A stretch of 64,000 nucleotides of DNA from Mesostigma viride (GCA_009746045.1 RPFO01001749.1:1-64000), one strand, 5' to 3'; counted from the first letter of the stretch, positions 19,287-31,070 are shown. The notes: a model not told the origin generated them from the letters alone. Translations and numbers: made by a program.

Positions 19287-19981
19287 AGTTAACGCCAAGC
19301 GCATTGGCGTGATCCTGATTCGGCATATCTCTGCGATTCCAGCGGCACCGGAACGAGTTCATTCCGACGAGTATCAAGAAAGTTATGGCGTTCCGACTTC
19401 CCGGTCGCGCGCGAGCGCGAGCCGGCTGTTCTTCTAAGTCGGACGTGAATATTTGCCGACGACATATGGGGTCGACAGTAATTCCTGGGCTGACAGGAAT
19501 TAGGTGCTGTACCTACGACGGTATTGGATTAATACGTCGTACGCAGGAAATAGGAACCTTAACCTGTGGTCTGTTGGTACCGCAGGCTTAGTCCTGGACT
19601 TCTAGGTGCAGATGCAATAGTCACTGTGGACTGTGCTCTGTGGTCACTGTGCCTGTATGGCAGACCTACTGTATAGGAGCTGGGCGCTGTACAGGTAGTG
19701 AATACTGTACCGGGGTGTTATTACTGAGCAGGCCTCCTAGGCTGCTCAGGACTAGCAAGCACAGTGCACAAGTATATAAACAATAGGCCAGTGCCAAATG
19801 GGCATCTCTTGCGAGCCCGCCTCACGTGTTGTGCCTTGACTTGGCAAGCTCGTGTACAAGCCTCAAGTGTTGAGCGCTGTAAACATTATCCGATTTAACA
19901 AAGCTCCGTTTCCAACCATATTCACACATTGCTGCATTGCAACCATATCCTTCACATTGCGTGTGCGAAGAAAGCTTAACT
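19287..19981 (+). repeat. P1 5' LTR, copy I (695 bp)
   Basis: Begins AGTTAACGCC and ends AAGCTTAACT. The tips are inverted (AGTTAA...TTAACT), not TG...CA. It carries the LTR type with CAATAGTCACTGTGGACTGT, which is shared with the 3' LTR at 60544-61241 but not with the other 5' LTRs. It contains a TATA-like box at 19773-19780 and several hairpins. Confidence 0.93.
19773..19780 (+). promoter_or_regulatory. TATA-like box in the P LTR
   Basis: TATATAAA in the context AAGTATATAAACAATAGG, about 200 bp before the LTR end. It is present in every P LTR in the window. It is the likely core promoter for the element RNA; this is inferred from position and sequence. Confidence 0.55.
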
Positions 19982-20075
19982 CAAATTACAACCAGTCTCA
20001 GCGGAACGGCCAGGAGGGTCGTTGCCGGTTGCGGTGTGCAGCGTTTGACGACGAGAGGAGCTCGTCTGGTGGTGA

Positions 20076-20915
20076 ATGGTGCAGGAGGAACAACGGCAGC
20101 AGGATTTCCGGTTTCGGCAGTCTGCTGGGGGTTCGATTTCTCCTGAATTACGCCGTGTCGTTCGGGATCTATCTTTGTTGCTTGCAGATCGTCCGCCTGT
20201 AAATCGCAGCTTCGTGCAATTCGTCGACGACCAGGTCGAAGATTGGGAGCGAATTCTGCGACACGTACAAACCATCGTCATTCCGGAGCACCGGAGCATC
20301 GACGACCTTGAGCAGGAGCTTCACGGGTTGGTCGGCATCCAGACGGTGATTACTGCAGTAGCAGAGCGAGTGCGGACGGAGTTGGCAGCAAGGCGAGGCG
20401 AGGTTGCGGAGGCAGCTGGCGCAGGGCGACACGAGTTTGTGCCGACAGTAGCGGGCGCGGGAGTACCACGTGCTTTCGCAGGCGGCATCGGCGACGAGGG
20501 TGTTGCAGCGGGTCCAGTTAGGCGTGAACGACGCGGAGCGGAGCATCACAGGCGGCTTGCAGAGGTCGGGGCGACAGCGGAAGCCATCGCCGGAGGACCG
20601 CGCGCAACAAGAGTCGGCAGGTTTCCAGAGCGAGTAAGAGTTCCTTTTCAGGAACTGCCCCCGCCCCTTCGCGTTCGTGTGACGCGTTGGGAGGAGTTTG
20701 CACCTCTTAGGTACGAGAGTGACCTTGAGGTAGGAGCAGGGGGTGTCGCTGGGCTAGGCGACGAGACACTTGGCGACCACGAGGTGCCAACGTACAATCC
20801 GCGAGGGCCAACGACGGGTTGTCACCTGTCTACTTTACCAACGGTGACGATTCAGTCATCGCGGGCCGACAGCGGGTCGACGACGGCGCAGCAGGTAGCA
20901 GGGTACCAGAGCTGA
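20076..20915 (+). pseudogene. P1 ORF A, copy I (frame-shifted C-terminus)
   Basis: A protein-like frame upstream of gag, starting MVQEEQRQQDFRFRQSAGG. It keeps the P ORF A frame up to TYNPRG (~20806). There one base is missing relative to the copies at 57377-58297 and 63103, so the normal acidic end (VSDSDDDSDKENQ) is lost and the frame runs to a TAG-type stop at 20915. I know no family for it. The intact version is described at 57377-58297. Confidence 0.6.
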
Positions 20916-21097
20916 TTGTGGTGAGCGACAGCGACGACGACAGCGACAAGGAGAACCAGGACGCGCCTGGGGCCAGCCGTGGTGGTCTTGCCTGAGTGGT
21001 AACACTTGGCACTTTCCTTTCTTGTTCAGTAGCTTATATTGCTTTAATTGCTGCTTGGCCACTTGGCTGGCTGTAGCAGATCTGAACAGAGGCCATC

Positions 21098-22284
21098 ATG
21101 GAGGATGGAGCTATCAACCAACAAGCGGGCTTTATGGGCTTCGGGCGGCGCGGCGCTGGGCTGGATGGACGAGATGGACGCGATGGACGCGGTGGACGCG
21201 ATGGACGCGGGGACGGCCAGGCGCTGGGAGACCAGGCTGAGGTGCCAGATAATCAGAGCCAAGGATCGCAGGGCGGGCAGCACGCGCCAGCCGCAGATCA
21301 AGCGGCGCCTAAGCGACCAACTGTTGCTGAGGGGTACGCGGTGCTAGGCCAGTTTCAGTCCATCAAGGACAATTGGCAGCCCCGGGATGCTGAGAGGATG
21401 TTAGAGGACATGAACTTGTACACGGAGATATACAACGGTGACAAGCTTCGCATCCTGGCGTCTAGTGCCTACATACGGCAGTCGGCGAGGCGGCTGTTCA
21501 AGTTTGTTCGGGAGCGACACGCGGCGGGGGACACCTGGGCGGCGTTTATGACGCGACTCAGGGTGTTCCTGAGTGACAAGAGGACCATAGATGGGTCCCA
21601 CCTGAAGCAAGAATACCTGGACTACAAGCCCATCAAGGGGCAACTAGTGGTCCACGCCTTTGAAGACTTCGTCAAGCTGAGGGAGGACGCCATGGCCAAG
21701 GGCTTCTTCGTCGCAGATCGGATGGCCATGGGCGACTTTCTCAAGTCGCTGCAACTGGATCCGGTCACCATGGATAATGTGACCATCCACATGCGACAGG
21801 TCCATGGCTGGGCAGCCATGACGGATCAGTTGTATGAGTGTTTCAGCGGCAAGTACGTGGGGGTAAGCGCCCTCGTCAGAATGATGAGGAGGCCACTGAA
21901 CCCACGGTTAAGTCCATGAGGGGATCGGGCCACGGGGGCCCAGCGTCCTCGAGAGGGCCTGAGACCTCTTCAAGGGGTCGAGGAAGGTCCAGGAGGGGGC
22001 GTGACAGAAGGGCTGGACGGGGGACCCCGCCGAAGTCGGGACATCCACAGTCCCAGTTTGACTTCAAGAGGGTGGGTGGTCCTCCCAAGGCTGGGCCCAG
22101 CAGTGGGACCTCACGGGACATCAGTCAGGTGGAATGTTATTTCTGCCAGGGGAAGGGTCACTTCAGGAATGAGTGTCCCTCGTACCTGAGGCAGGAAGGT
22201 CAGAGCAAGCCAGCTCAGGGTGGCAGCAAGGACAAGGCTGGTCCATCCCAGGACAAGGGCAAGGGCAAGGCTGCTGATCATTGA
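21098..22284 (+). pseudogene. P1 Gag, copy I (one frameshift)
   Basis: Starts MEDGAINQQAG, with a Gly/Arg/Asp hexamer-repeat stretch near residues 25-45 and a helical Gag core. It shifts frame at a G run near 21857 (five Gs here, six in the other copies). The C-terminal part, with the CCHC knuckle (CYFCQGKGHFRNEC) and a Lys/Gly-rich tail, continues in the other frame to the TGA at 22282-22284. The intact version is at 56087-57274. Confidence 0.8.
22282..22284 (+). other. In-frame TGA between P gag and pol, copy I
   Basis: CAT-TGA-TAT. Gag and pol are in the same frame and no other stop separates them. See the findings for the possible recoding. Confidence 0.75.
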
Positions 22285-25172
22285 TATGAGCCTGCACACA
22301 TCCCTGAACCCTGGAGGGTGCCCCCAGGGGTGTGTAATGAAGCTGCTAGTGACAGCAGTGAGGGGCAGCCCCATGCTCTAGTGAAAGAGCCTATTGGACA
22401 CGATGGGGCAAGCTTGGTTACCACAGAGAGTATGCCAGCTGTAGCTGCAGTGGTTACTCGCCAACGTGCCCGCCATGGCGGTGCTGAGCCTGAGGTAGGA
22501 CCTGGTGATGTGGACCCAGGTGGATCTCAGAAGCATTCTGACCGTGCAGGACTGGCACAGGATGGTCAGGATGAGGATAGGGCTGGAGACAGTCTGACAG
22601 GCACGACCCTGGTGCCTCCTGTACATAAGGGATCTGTACATACCTTGAGTGCTAATAATGACAATAAAAGATTTTCTCTCTTGTATGACATTGCCTCAAG
22701 GTTGCATACCATGTTTGGCCATGCAGCTCAGTCTTTGCAAGTTGCTAGACGGCTGGGAGGAAGTGAGTTGTACTCCATCTGCCAACAGGTTGCTCAAGCT
22801 TGCAAGTGCAGGCTAGTTGCTAGAAAGCCCAAGCAGTCTCATGCCAGGACTCCTATTTTGCAGCCAGGCCATGTGCAGGTAGATATTCAGAGAATCAGGG
22901 GTTTGAAGCTGCTGGTGGCAGTGGACAGATATACCAAGTACAAGACCCTAGAGATCCTGCCTGACATGGAGAAGCCTACATTGATTGCTGCTCTGAAGTT
23001 GACAAGGAGCAGGTACCCTGGGTTGGAGTTGTTGCAGTGTGACATTCAGTTTGAGTGCTGTGAGAACCTGCCAGAGTTTCCAGAGTTGCTGATTACACCC
23101 AGGGAGAGCCACGGCCAGCAAGGGGTGGTGGAGAGAGCCATCCAAGAGATAAAGACTGTGCTGCTGGTGGAGAGGATTCCAAGGACGTCATCTGCCATTG
23201 TGACATCTGCATGGCTACGTTCTGTGGAGGACAGGCTGAACCTGAGGACTCCCATGTTCTTTGGTGACATTGCCATCAATCCTCTTATGCTGCATACCAG
23301 GATGCTGCCAGCTGATGCTGAGCAGGCATGGAAGGAGAAGCTAGAGGCCAAGTTCCTCAAGCTGAGGCAGAAAGACAAGGGCTGGAGTGTCCTAGAACCT
23401 AACGTTGGACAACAGGTTGTTGTGTGGAAGGAACCAAGCTTTCCAGGGAAACGTGGCAGCTGGCATGATGGGGTGGTGACCCGAGTAGAAGCCGCTGGCC
23501 ATAAGTGCTGGGTGGCCATTGATGGCTCCCAAGCAGTGCACCGTCTGTCCTGGTCAAAGATCCGTCCCCGGGGAGGTAATCAAGGAGACCTCTTCCAGGT
23601 GCCCGCTGGTGTACAAGGCGGGGGTGACGTGGAGCTTCCTGATCAGGGTGCTACAGCTGTATCGAGCCCTCAGGGTGACCCTGGCCCGGCCCCTGGGGTA
23701 CCTTCACATACGGTGGTTGGGCAAGCAGGCGGACAGGCTGCACCTCCGGAACGGCCCGACACCAGGCCTAGGGGTGTGCGTCTATCAGATATTGTACAGG
23801 CTTTGCAAAGAGCCAAGAAGGAGCCTAAGGTGTCCAAGCTTGTCCAGTTGGATGAACCTGAGGTAGCTGCCATGGAGATAGATACCAATGCGCAGGTTTC
23901 TGTCATGGGACCTCAGCATACAGGAGAACTGCTGGTCGGAGAACCAAGTTGCCCCTGGGTGTCTGATTTCAGTGGTAGGACGCATCTAAGGGTGTTGGGA
24001 GAGGTTACTGCCCCTGTCATGGGTGTGGATGTGACCTTCCTTGTCCTAGAGGACTATGATGGCCCTGTGATTTTGGGTCAGAATTTTCTGGGCAATCCTG
24101 GAATTTCTATCAGAGCTACAGCTCTGAGAAGAGATGGCTGGGGGATGATTCCCCTAGAAAATTTCAGGACAACATTTCCAGTCAGGTGCAGGGCCAAGCC
24201 GGTCAAGGGTGTAAAATGGGATGAAGGGGAGGTGCCCCCAGCGGCCAGTTTGGTTATTCCAGCTGTGTTGCACCCCAGCAGTATTGGCATAACTCACAGG
24301 AGCCTTGCTGCACACTCTCCTTTGACATATGACCAGCTGGTCCAAGAGATGAGCTCGCCTACTTTGTTTGAGGCTTGGAAGCTCGCCTTCTCCAAGGCAT
24401 TGGAGGAGTGGCTGCAGTTTGAGTGTGCTGCACCAACAGACAGACGTCCCCCAGCATCAAGGAAGCTTGCTTTGAGATTTGTGCTGAAGAGGAAGGTTGT
24501 GGATGAGGTATCAGTGCCCCATGTCAGGCCTGTCCTGAATGAGTATCACGGCACGGGGAGTCTGCCAGGAGAGGAGCTATACACGCCAGGGATGCTACAC
24601 GACACATGGAGAATTTTGCTATGTCTCTACGTGGGGTTGCTGAACAGGGGAGCAGCTATGTCATCAGTGCTGCTGGACTTCAAGAGGGCATTTTTAAAAT
24701 CTGATCCAGAAGTGGCCAGGAGGGTGTGGAAGCAGGATGAGCCTTACTGTGTTGAGGTGCCTGCCATCTGGAAGCTGGAGCTGCATCAACAATTCCTGGT
24801 TATTCTGAAGGGCCTGGAAGGACTCAGGTCGAGCCCAATCATCTGGAGGCTCACGCTGCAGGAAGCTCTGATCAGTGAGTGTGGCTTGAGAGTGTCTTCA
24901 GTTGATCCCTGTTTGCTGCTGGCCCAATGGGAGGGTCTGCCAGTGTATGCTAGTTTGCATGGAGATGATCTGCATTTGCTAGCCCCCACGACCTGGCTGA
25001 AGAAGTATATTCCTGTCATCAGTGGCAAGTTTTCACTGGGCAAGGAGCTGTGGCAGGAGCCCAACAAGCCTGTAGTGTTCTGTGGAATGCAGGCTACCCT
25101 GTTCAGGAGGGACGGGGAGTGGAGTATCAGGCTTCAGGCTGGAGGAGATTATAAACAGACCATTGTGAAGGC
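22285..25172 (+). pseudogene. P1 Pol, copy I, 5' part (interrupted by P2)
   Basis: Open from the TGA onward. Numbering from the GTG at 22318, a zinc-type HHCC region of integrase starts near residue 122 (LHTMFGH...CKC). The integrase core residues are D188 (VDIQR), D242 (CDIQF) and E272 (GVVERA). A basic SH3-like C-terminal region with HRLSWSKIRPR is near 405. A retropepsin-like domain lies at ~515-595 (EIDTNAQVSV, then ILGQNFL). RT motif A is LLDFKRAF (D787) and motif C is HGDD (883-884). At residue ~952 the frame runs into the inverted P2 LTR and ends 118 bp later, so the end of RT and the RNase H are lacking here. The remainder exists only in copy II at 59088-59795. Confidence 0.88.
25168..25172. 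repeat. Target duplication of P2, left (AAGGC), copy I
   Basis: AAGGC precedes the inverted P2 LTR. The right-hand partner survives only in copy II (59088-59092). Confidence 0.85.
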
Positions 25173-25869
25173 AGTTAAGCTTCTTCGCACACGCAATGTG
25201 AAGGATATGGTTGCAATGCAGCAATGTGTGAATATGGTTGGAAACGGAGCTTTGTTAAATCGGATAATGTTTACAGCGCTCAACACTTGAGGCTTGCACA
25301 CGAGCTTGCCAAGTCAAGGCACAACACGTGAGGCGGGCTCGCAAGAGATGCCCATTTGGCACTGGCCTATTGTTTATATACTTGTGCACTGTGCTTGCTA
25401 GTCCTGAGCAGCCTAGGAGGCCTGCTCAGTAATAACACTCCCGGTACAGTATTCACTACCTGTACAGCGCCCAGCTCCTATACAGTAGGTCTGCCATACA
25501 GGCACAGTGACCACAGAGTACAGTCACCACAGTGATTATTGCATCTGCACCTAGAAGTCCAGGACTAAGCCTGCGGTACCAACAGACCACAGGTTAAGGT
25601 TCCTATTTCCTGCGTACGACGTATTAATCCAATACCGTCGTAGGTACAGCACCTAATTCCTGTCAGCCCAGGAATTACTGTCGACCCCATATGTCGTCGG
25701 CAAATATTCACGTCCGACTTAGAAGAACAGCCGGCTCGCGCTCGCGCGCGACCGGGAAGTCGGAACGCCATAACTTTCTTGATACTCGTCGGAATGAACT
25801 CGTTCCGGTGCCGCTGGAATCGCAGAGATATGCCGAATCAGGATCACGCCAATGCGCTTGGCGTTAACT
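25173..25869 (-). repeat. P2 3' LTR, copy I (697 bp)
   Basis: On the plus strand it reads AGTTAAGCTTC...GGCGTTAACT, the reverse of a P LTR. The adjoining CCAATCCTTTCTTTTCTTG is the complement of the polypurine tract AAGAAAAGAAAGGATTGG. Confidence 0.93.
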
Positions 25870-26326
25870 CCAATCCTTTCTTTTCTTGAGCTGTAGCAGC
25901 TCACACAAGTCTACATACAAACACACACAATGGGTACTGGATATCCTCCCCAGACTACAAGTCACAACCCGCTGGGCATGACAGTCAGCTTGGATTCCTT
26001 ATTATATGTACATAGCACCCATACTGGCTCAGGAGCACAAACAAATTACAATGAGTCCCTATCCCTTCACGGGAGGCTCGTTGTGTTACCCATGTACAAG
26101 AGGTTGGCCAACTGTGGCAGCCCATAGGCGTTCAGCTAAGAACTTGAGAAGTATGTACAACCTTCAGGACCTTAGGCGAAACCCCAGATAGACATCTCTC
26201 CATCAGAGACAATGTCAGACATTCCCACACCAGAGACATGTCTCACCCCTCAAGGTGTGCTCAGGATTATGTACAATCAAGCTCCCAGCCTGATATCCAG
26301 AGTCTTAAGCACCCAGCTCTCAGCTT
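25870..26326 (-). other. P2 3' UTR, copy I
   Basis: 457 bp between the pol stop and the 3' LTR, ending in the polypurine tract. Relative to P1 (59796-60543) it lacks ~290 bp between TCTGGGG and TCTGTGGGG, the part that holds the tRNA T-arm-like motif. No ORF. Confidence 0.75.
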
Positions 26327-29300
26327 TTAGACAGATAGACCGACTTGACAGTCAGCATTCATGAGCTTCCTCAGTACATTGTACTGGGCTGGGGCCTTGT
26401 GTGGCAGCTTTGTCAATGCATCAGCAGGGTTCTCCTCGCCAGGGATATGCTTCAAGTCAACCAAACTGGCCAACTCCTTCAGCAACAAATAATCCAGGTC
26501 CCGGCTCCTGGCCAGCTGCTTGTGAACAAACTGGACCATACCCATGCTGTCTGTTAGCAACAACGTCTCCATCTGCAAGGTCCAAGGGGTAACTGAAGCC
26601 AGCTCCAGCATTAACTCCTTTATGTACAGGCTGGACTGGATCCCCTCACATATGGCCCTGCATTCTGCCACATCTGAACTGATACAGACCCTCTTCTGCA
26701 GTCTGCTGTACCAGCTGAACAAACTTGCCCTGCTCTGATAAAAAGCAAACAGAGCAGCAGATCTCCCCCTGACCTTGGTAACCTGGCGAGCATCCATGGA
26801 ACTGTCAACAAAGATCTCCAAGGTGATAGGCTGGGCAAAGTCAATCCCAGACAAGATCAGATCAGGGGTACTCTCCACCAACCGGGCTATGACTCGAGGC
26901 TTCTCATCCTCAAGCACCTCATCAGGCATTCTGCTATGGACCATCAAAGACGGACCACAGATGCTGGCAAACCAGGCCCACATGCCTCTCAACTCAGGTC
27001 CTGCAGCCTGGGTGATCTTCTCTGGCAAGGCCTTCACAATGGTCTGTTTATAATCTCCTCCAGCCTGAAGCCTGATACTCCACTCCCCGTCCCTCCTGAA
27101 CAGGGTAGCCTGCATTCCACAGAACACTACAGGCTTGTTGGGCTCCTGCCACAGCTCCTTGCCCAGTGAAAACTTGCCACTGATGACAGGAATATACTTC
27201 TTCAGCCAGGTCGTGGGGGCTAGCAAATGCAGATCATCTCCATGCAAACTAGCATACACTGGCAGACCCTCCCATTGGGCCAGCAGCAAACAGGGATCAA
27301 CTGAAGACACTCTCAAGCCACACTCACTGATCAGAGCTTCCTGCAGCGTGAGCCTCCAGATGATTGGGCTCGACCTGAGTCCTTCCAGGCCCTTCAGAAT
27401 AACCAGGAATTGTTGATGCAGCTCCAGCTTCCAGATGGCAGGCACCTCAACACAGTAAGGCTCATCCTGCTTCCACACCCTCCTGGCCACTTCTGGATCA
27501 GATTTTAAAAATGCCCTCTTGAAGTCCAGCAGCACTGATGACATAGCTGCTCCCCTGTTCAGCAACCCCACGTAGAGACATAGCAAAATTCTCCATGTGT
27601 CGTGTAGCATCCCTGGCGTGTATAGCTCCTCTCCTGGCAGACTCCCCGTGCCGTGATACTCATTCAGGACAGGCCTGACATGGGGCACTGATACCTCATC
27701 CACAACCTTCCTCTTCAGCACAAATCTCAAAGCAAGCTTCCTTGATGCTGGGGGACGTCTGTCTGTTGGTGCAGCACACTCAAACTGCAGCCACTCCTCC
27801 AATGCCTTGGAGAAGGCGAGCTTCCAAGCCTCAAACAAAGTAGGCGAGCTCATCTCTTGGACCAGCTGGTCATATGTCAAAGGAGAGTGTGCAGCAAGGC
27901 TCCTGTGAGTTATGCCAATACTGCTGGGGTGCAACACAGCTGGAATAACCAAACTGGCCGCTGGGGGCACCTCCCCTTCATCCCATTTTACACCCTTGAC
28001 CGGCTTGGCCCTGCACCTGACTGGAAATGTTGTCCTGAAATTTTCTAGGGGAATCATCCCCCAGCCATCTCTTCTCAGAGCTGTAGCTCTGATAGAAATT
28101 CCAGGATTGCCCAGAAAATTCTGACCCAAAATCACAGGGCCATCATAGTCCTCTAGGACAAGGAAGGTCACATCCACACCCATGACAGGGGCATTAACCT
28201 CTCCCAACACCCTTAGATGCGTCCTACCACTGAAATCAGACACCCAGGGGCAACTTGGTTCTCCGACCAGCAGTTCTCCTGTATGCTGAGGTCCCATGAC
28301 AGAAACCTGCGCATTGGTATCTATCTCCATGGCAGCTACCTCAGGTTCATCCAACTGGACAAGCTTGGACACCTTAGGCTCCTTCTTGGCTCTTTGCAAA
28401 GCCTGTACAATATCTGATAGACGCACACCCCTAGGCCTGGTGTCGGGCCGTTCCGGAGGTGCAGCCTGTCCGCCTGCTTGCCCAATCACCGTATGTGAAG
28501 GTACCCCAGGGGCCGGGCCAGGGTCACCCTGAGGGCTCGATACAGCTGTAGCACCCTGATCAGGAAGCTCCACGTCACCCCCGCCTTGTACACCAGCGGG
28601 CACCTGGAAGAGGTCTCCTTGATTACCTCCCCGGGGACGGATCTTTGACCAGGACAGACGGTGCACTGCTTGGGAGCCATCAATGGCCACCCAGCACTTA
28701 TGGCCAGCGGCTTCTACTCGGGTCACCACCCCATCATGCCAGCTGCCACGTTTCCCTGGAAAGCTTGGTTCCTTCCACACAACAACCTGTTGTCCAACGT
28801 TAGGTTCTAGGACACTCCAGCCCTTGTCTTTCTGCCTCAGCTTGAGGAACTTGGCCTCTAGCTTCTCCTTCCATGCCTGCTCAGCATCAGCTGGCAGCAT
28901 CCTGGTATGCAGCATAAGAGGATTGATGGCAATGTCACCAAAGAACATGGGAGTCCTCAGGTTCAGCCTGTCCTCCACAGAACGTAGCCATGCAGATGTC
29001 ACAATGGCAGATGACGTCCTTGGAATCCTCTCCACCAGCAGCACAGTCTTTATCTCTTGGATGGCTCTCTCCACCACCCCTTGCTGGCCGTGGCTCTCCC
29101 TGGGTGTAATCAGCAACTCTGGAAACTCTGGTAGGTTCTCACAGCACTCAAACTGAATGTCACACTGCAACAACTCCAACCCAGGGTACCTGCTCCTTGT
29201 CAACTTCAGAGCAGCAATCAATGTAGGCTTCTCCATGTCAGGCAGGATCTCTAGGGTCTTGTACTTGGTATATCTGTCCACTGCCACCAGCAGCTTCAAA

Positions 29301-29550
29301 CCCCTGATTCTCTGAATATCTACCTGCACATGGCCTGGCTGCAAAATAGGAGTCCTGGCATGAGACTGCTTGGGCTTTCTAGCAACTAGCCTGCACTTGC
29401 AAGCTTGAGCAACCTGTTGGCAGATGGAGTACAACTCACTTCCTCCCAGCCGTCTAGCAACTTGCAAAGACTGAGCTGCATGGCCAAACATGGTATGCAA
29501 CCTTGAGGCAATGTCATACAAGAGAGAAAATCTTTTATTGTCATTATTAG
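26327..29550 (-). pseudogene. P2 Pol, copy I, from integrase to RNase H
   Basis: An unbroken 1,064-residue frame from MYDIASRLHTMFGH to the TAA, plus the few codons up to the Q insertion at 29551. It has integrase, the SH3-like tail, the retropepsin-like DTN domain, RT with HGDD, and the complete RNase H. RNase H carries IFVDSSMD near 905, AECRAICEG near 951 and LTDSMG near 993, and the C-terminus is ADALTKLP, as in copia elements. It equals the copy II frame 44666-47860. It lacks its N-terminal ~120 residues and Gag because Q separates them. Confidence 0.88.
29546..29550. repeat. Target duplication of Q, left (ATTAG), copy I
   Basis: ATTAG precedes the Q LTR. The right-hand partner is lost here but present in copy II (55715-55719). 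Confidence 0.85.
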
Positions 29551-30167
29551 AGTTAACGTAAAGGATTTACGTTAGATGGATAGAGATTGTTACGCTCTTT
29601 CCAACGGCACCTTGAACGCCTCATTTGGTTAAGGAACGTAAAAGTTATGACGTTTCCTAGGCTGTGCCGACAGTACCCGGCGCGCCACTGTGGGCGCGTA
29701 CGGACACAGGATGTACAAGTGTCACTTTGATAGTCCGCAGGACGTTGACAGGACTTGTACAGGACTTGATGGTCAATTGATAGGTAGGCGCACTGTAGCG
29801 CGCCAGGACCTATGAGACAATTGATGCTGACTAGTGTACGGATAGGTCCACAGGACTAGCCGTATGGACAATTGATAGATCTGCGCGCCAAAGGCGTGCC
29901 AGAGTCTGTGTAATCAATTGATTGACAGTTCAGCTGTGACAGTGCAGCTGAATACTTGGACGCGTCCCTAGTAAGCTATATGAGTGACTTGGTCACACCG
30001 GGACGCTAGTTCTTGCGTGCACGTTCTCTTGGCACTGCGACCCTGTCGTCTGTGCTGCGTGCAGTCTTGGAAGTGACGTGACTTACGTCTGTGTTTCCTG
30101 ATTGTTAATAAAGGCAACTTCCTGCAAGAACCATGGCGGAATTCGTGGCATTCTTACCCTCACAACT
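29551..30167 (+). repeat. Q 5' LTR, copy I (617 bp)
   Basis: Begins AGTTAACGTAAAGG and ends CCCTCACAACT. The AGTT...AACT tips match the P family although the bodies do not. The first 25 bp form a hairpin (AACGTAAA...TTTACGTT). There is an AATAAA at 30107-30112 and a weak CTATATGA box at ~29975. Confidence 0.92.
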
Positions 30168-30191
30168 CGTATTACACGCTCTGTCAAAAAG

Positions 30192-30902
30192 ATGCCAAAT
30201 TCGGAAGAATTTCGGATTCCGGACGATGAGGAAATAGCCGCTCCGCCGGCTGGTTCTTCGTCAAGACCAACTGTGCCGTCGTGGCAACAATTGCTCGACG
30301 AAGTTACAGTTTCGCTCGACGAGCTTCATCGTCAGCAGCGTGCAGCTCACGCATTGCTCGGGGATAACCCCGAGGACCCCGATTTGCCAGCACTGGTGCC
30401 GGCAATCCGCAACCTGTTGGACCAAATCCGCAACATTTTATCGACATTTACGGTCCAGGTGCGGGGAGGTTTGCGGTCGGTGACCGAAGTCACGACTGCC
30501 ATTGAGGAGTTGGACAACGTCCTCTCTTCACTCACCGGTTACCAGAGAAACCTGCAAAACTGGGCATCGCTTCGCACGGGGGGCGCGCCGGCGGTGTCAA
30601 CAAATTTGTTTCAGGATCTCGCGCTGTTATCGCTGCTCACTCGCGGCGTACGCAGTCGCGAGCGCCAGGTTTTAATTAACCTGGTGGCATTTCTCGCCTC
30701 TGTGCGAGAGTGGATTCCCGCGGGGTGGGAATTATTGACGATCTTTACACATCCTCTGCGCCTCGTCGCGCGTCGGCGCGTCGCAACTTACGCGGCGGGG
30801 AGCACGCCGGTTTTAATTCATACCGGTGCAGGTCCGGAGCTGGATATGGAGGATCCTGAGTTCGTATACACGTACTGCGACTTCAGGGGCCTTGACTACT
30901 AG
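30192..30902 (+). CDS. Q ORF A, unknown protein upstream of gag, copy I (intact)
   Basis: About 236 residues from the ATG at 30192 (MPNSEEFRIPDDEEI) to TAG. The frame is also open upstream into the LTR, but this is the first ATG in it. I do not recognise a family. It is acidic at the start. A long predicted-helical part (residues ~30-120) is rich in Leu, Gln and Asn, with LLDEVTVSLDELHRQQRAAH, so a coiled coil is likely. The end is EDPEFVYTYCDFRGLDY. It sits where family P has its own ORF A. Retained in two diverged families, it is probably a real element protein such as a Gag-like accessory, but that is inference. The copy at 48531 is broken. Confidence 0.6.
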   Translation: MPNSEEFRIPDDEEIAAPPAGSSSRPTVPSWQQLLDEVTVSLDELHRQQRAAHALLGDNPEDPDLPALVPAIRNLLDQIRNILSTFTVQVRGGLRSVTEVTTAIEELDNVLSSLTGYQRNLQNWASLRTGGAPAVSTNLFQDLALLSLLTRGVRSRERQVLINLVAFLASVREWIPAGWELLTIFTHPLRLVARRRVATYAAGSTPVLIHTGAGPELDMEDPEFVYTYCDFRGLDY

Positions 30903-31070
30903 TCGGCCTAATTTTCTTCTGCAGTACTCGTCGACATTTTTTGTCGAATTTTCAGCGGCATTTCGCGGGGCGGCAGCGACACCGGCGCAGGCGGCAGTGG
31001 CGACACAAAAATTTTGTACATATTTTCTGCTGCTTCGTTAAGGTGTTCTTTGAATAGCTGGTAGTGCAGG

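Larger units (their letters stand above)
25173..29550 (-). mobile_element. P2 retrotransposon, copy I, 3' half only
   Basis: Reverse-oriented P element inserted in P1 pol. Present are its 3' LTR (25173-25869), 3' UTR and most of pol. It is then interrupted by Q at 29551, and its 5' half was lost in the 6.3 kb deletion. Confidence 0.9.

Noticed and set aside
19385-19591. 68-residue frame (MAFRLPGRARARAG...) repeated many times
   Set aside because: It lies entirely inside the P LTR and is repeated only because the LTR is.
25170-25290. C-terminal tail of P1 Pol copy I (VKLLRTRNVKD...) as a novel domain
   Set aside because: It is the reverse strand of the inserted P2 LTR read through by chance; the native continuation is at 59088.
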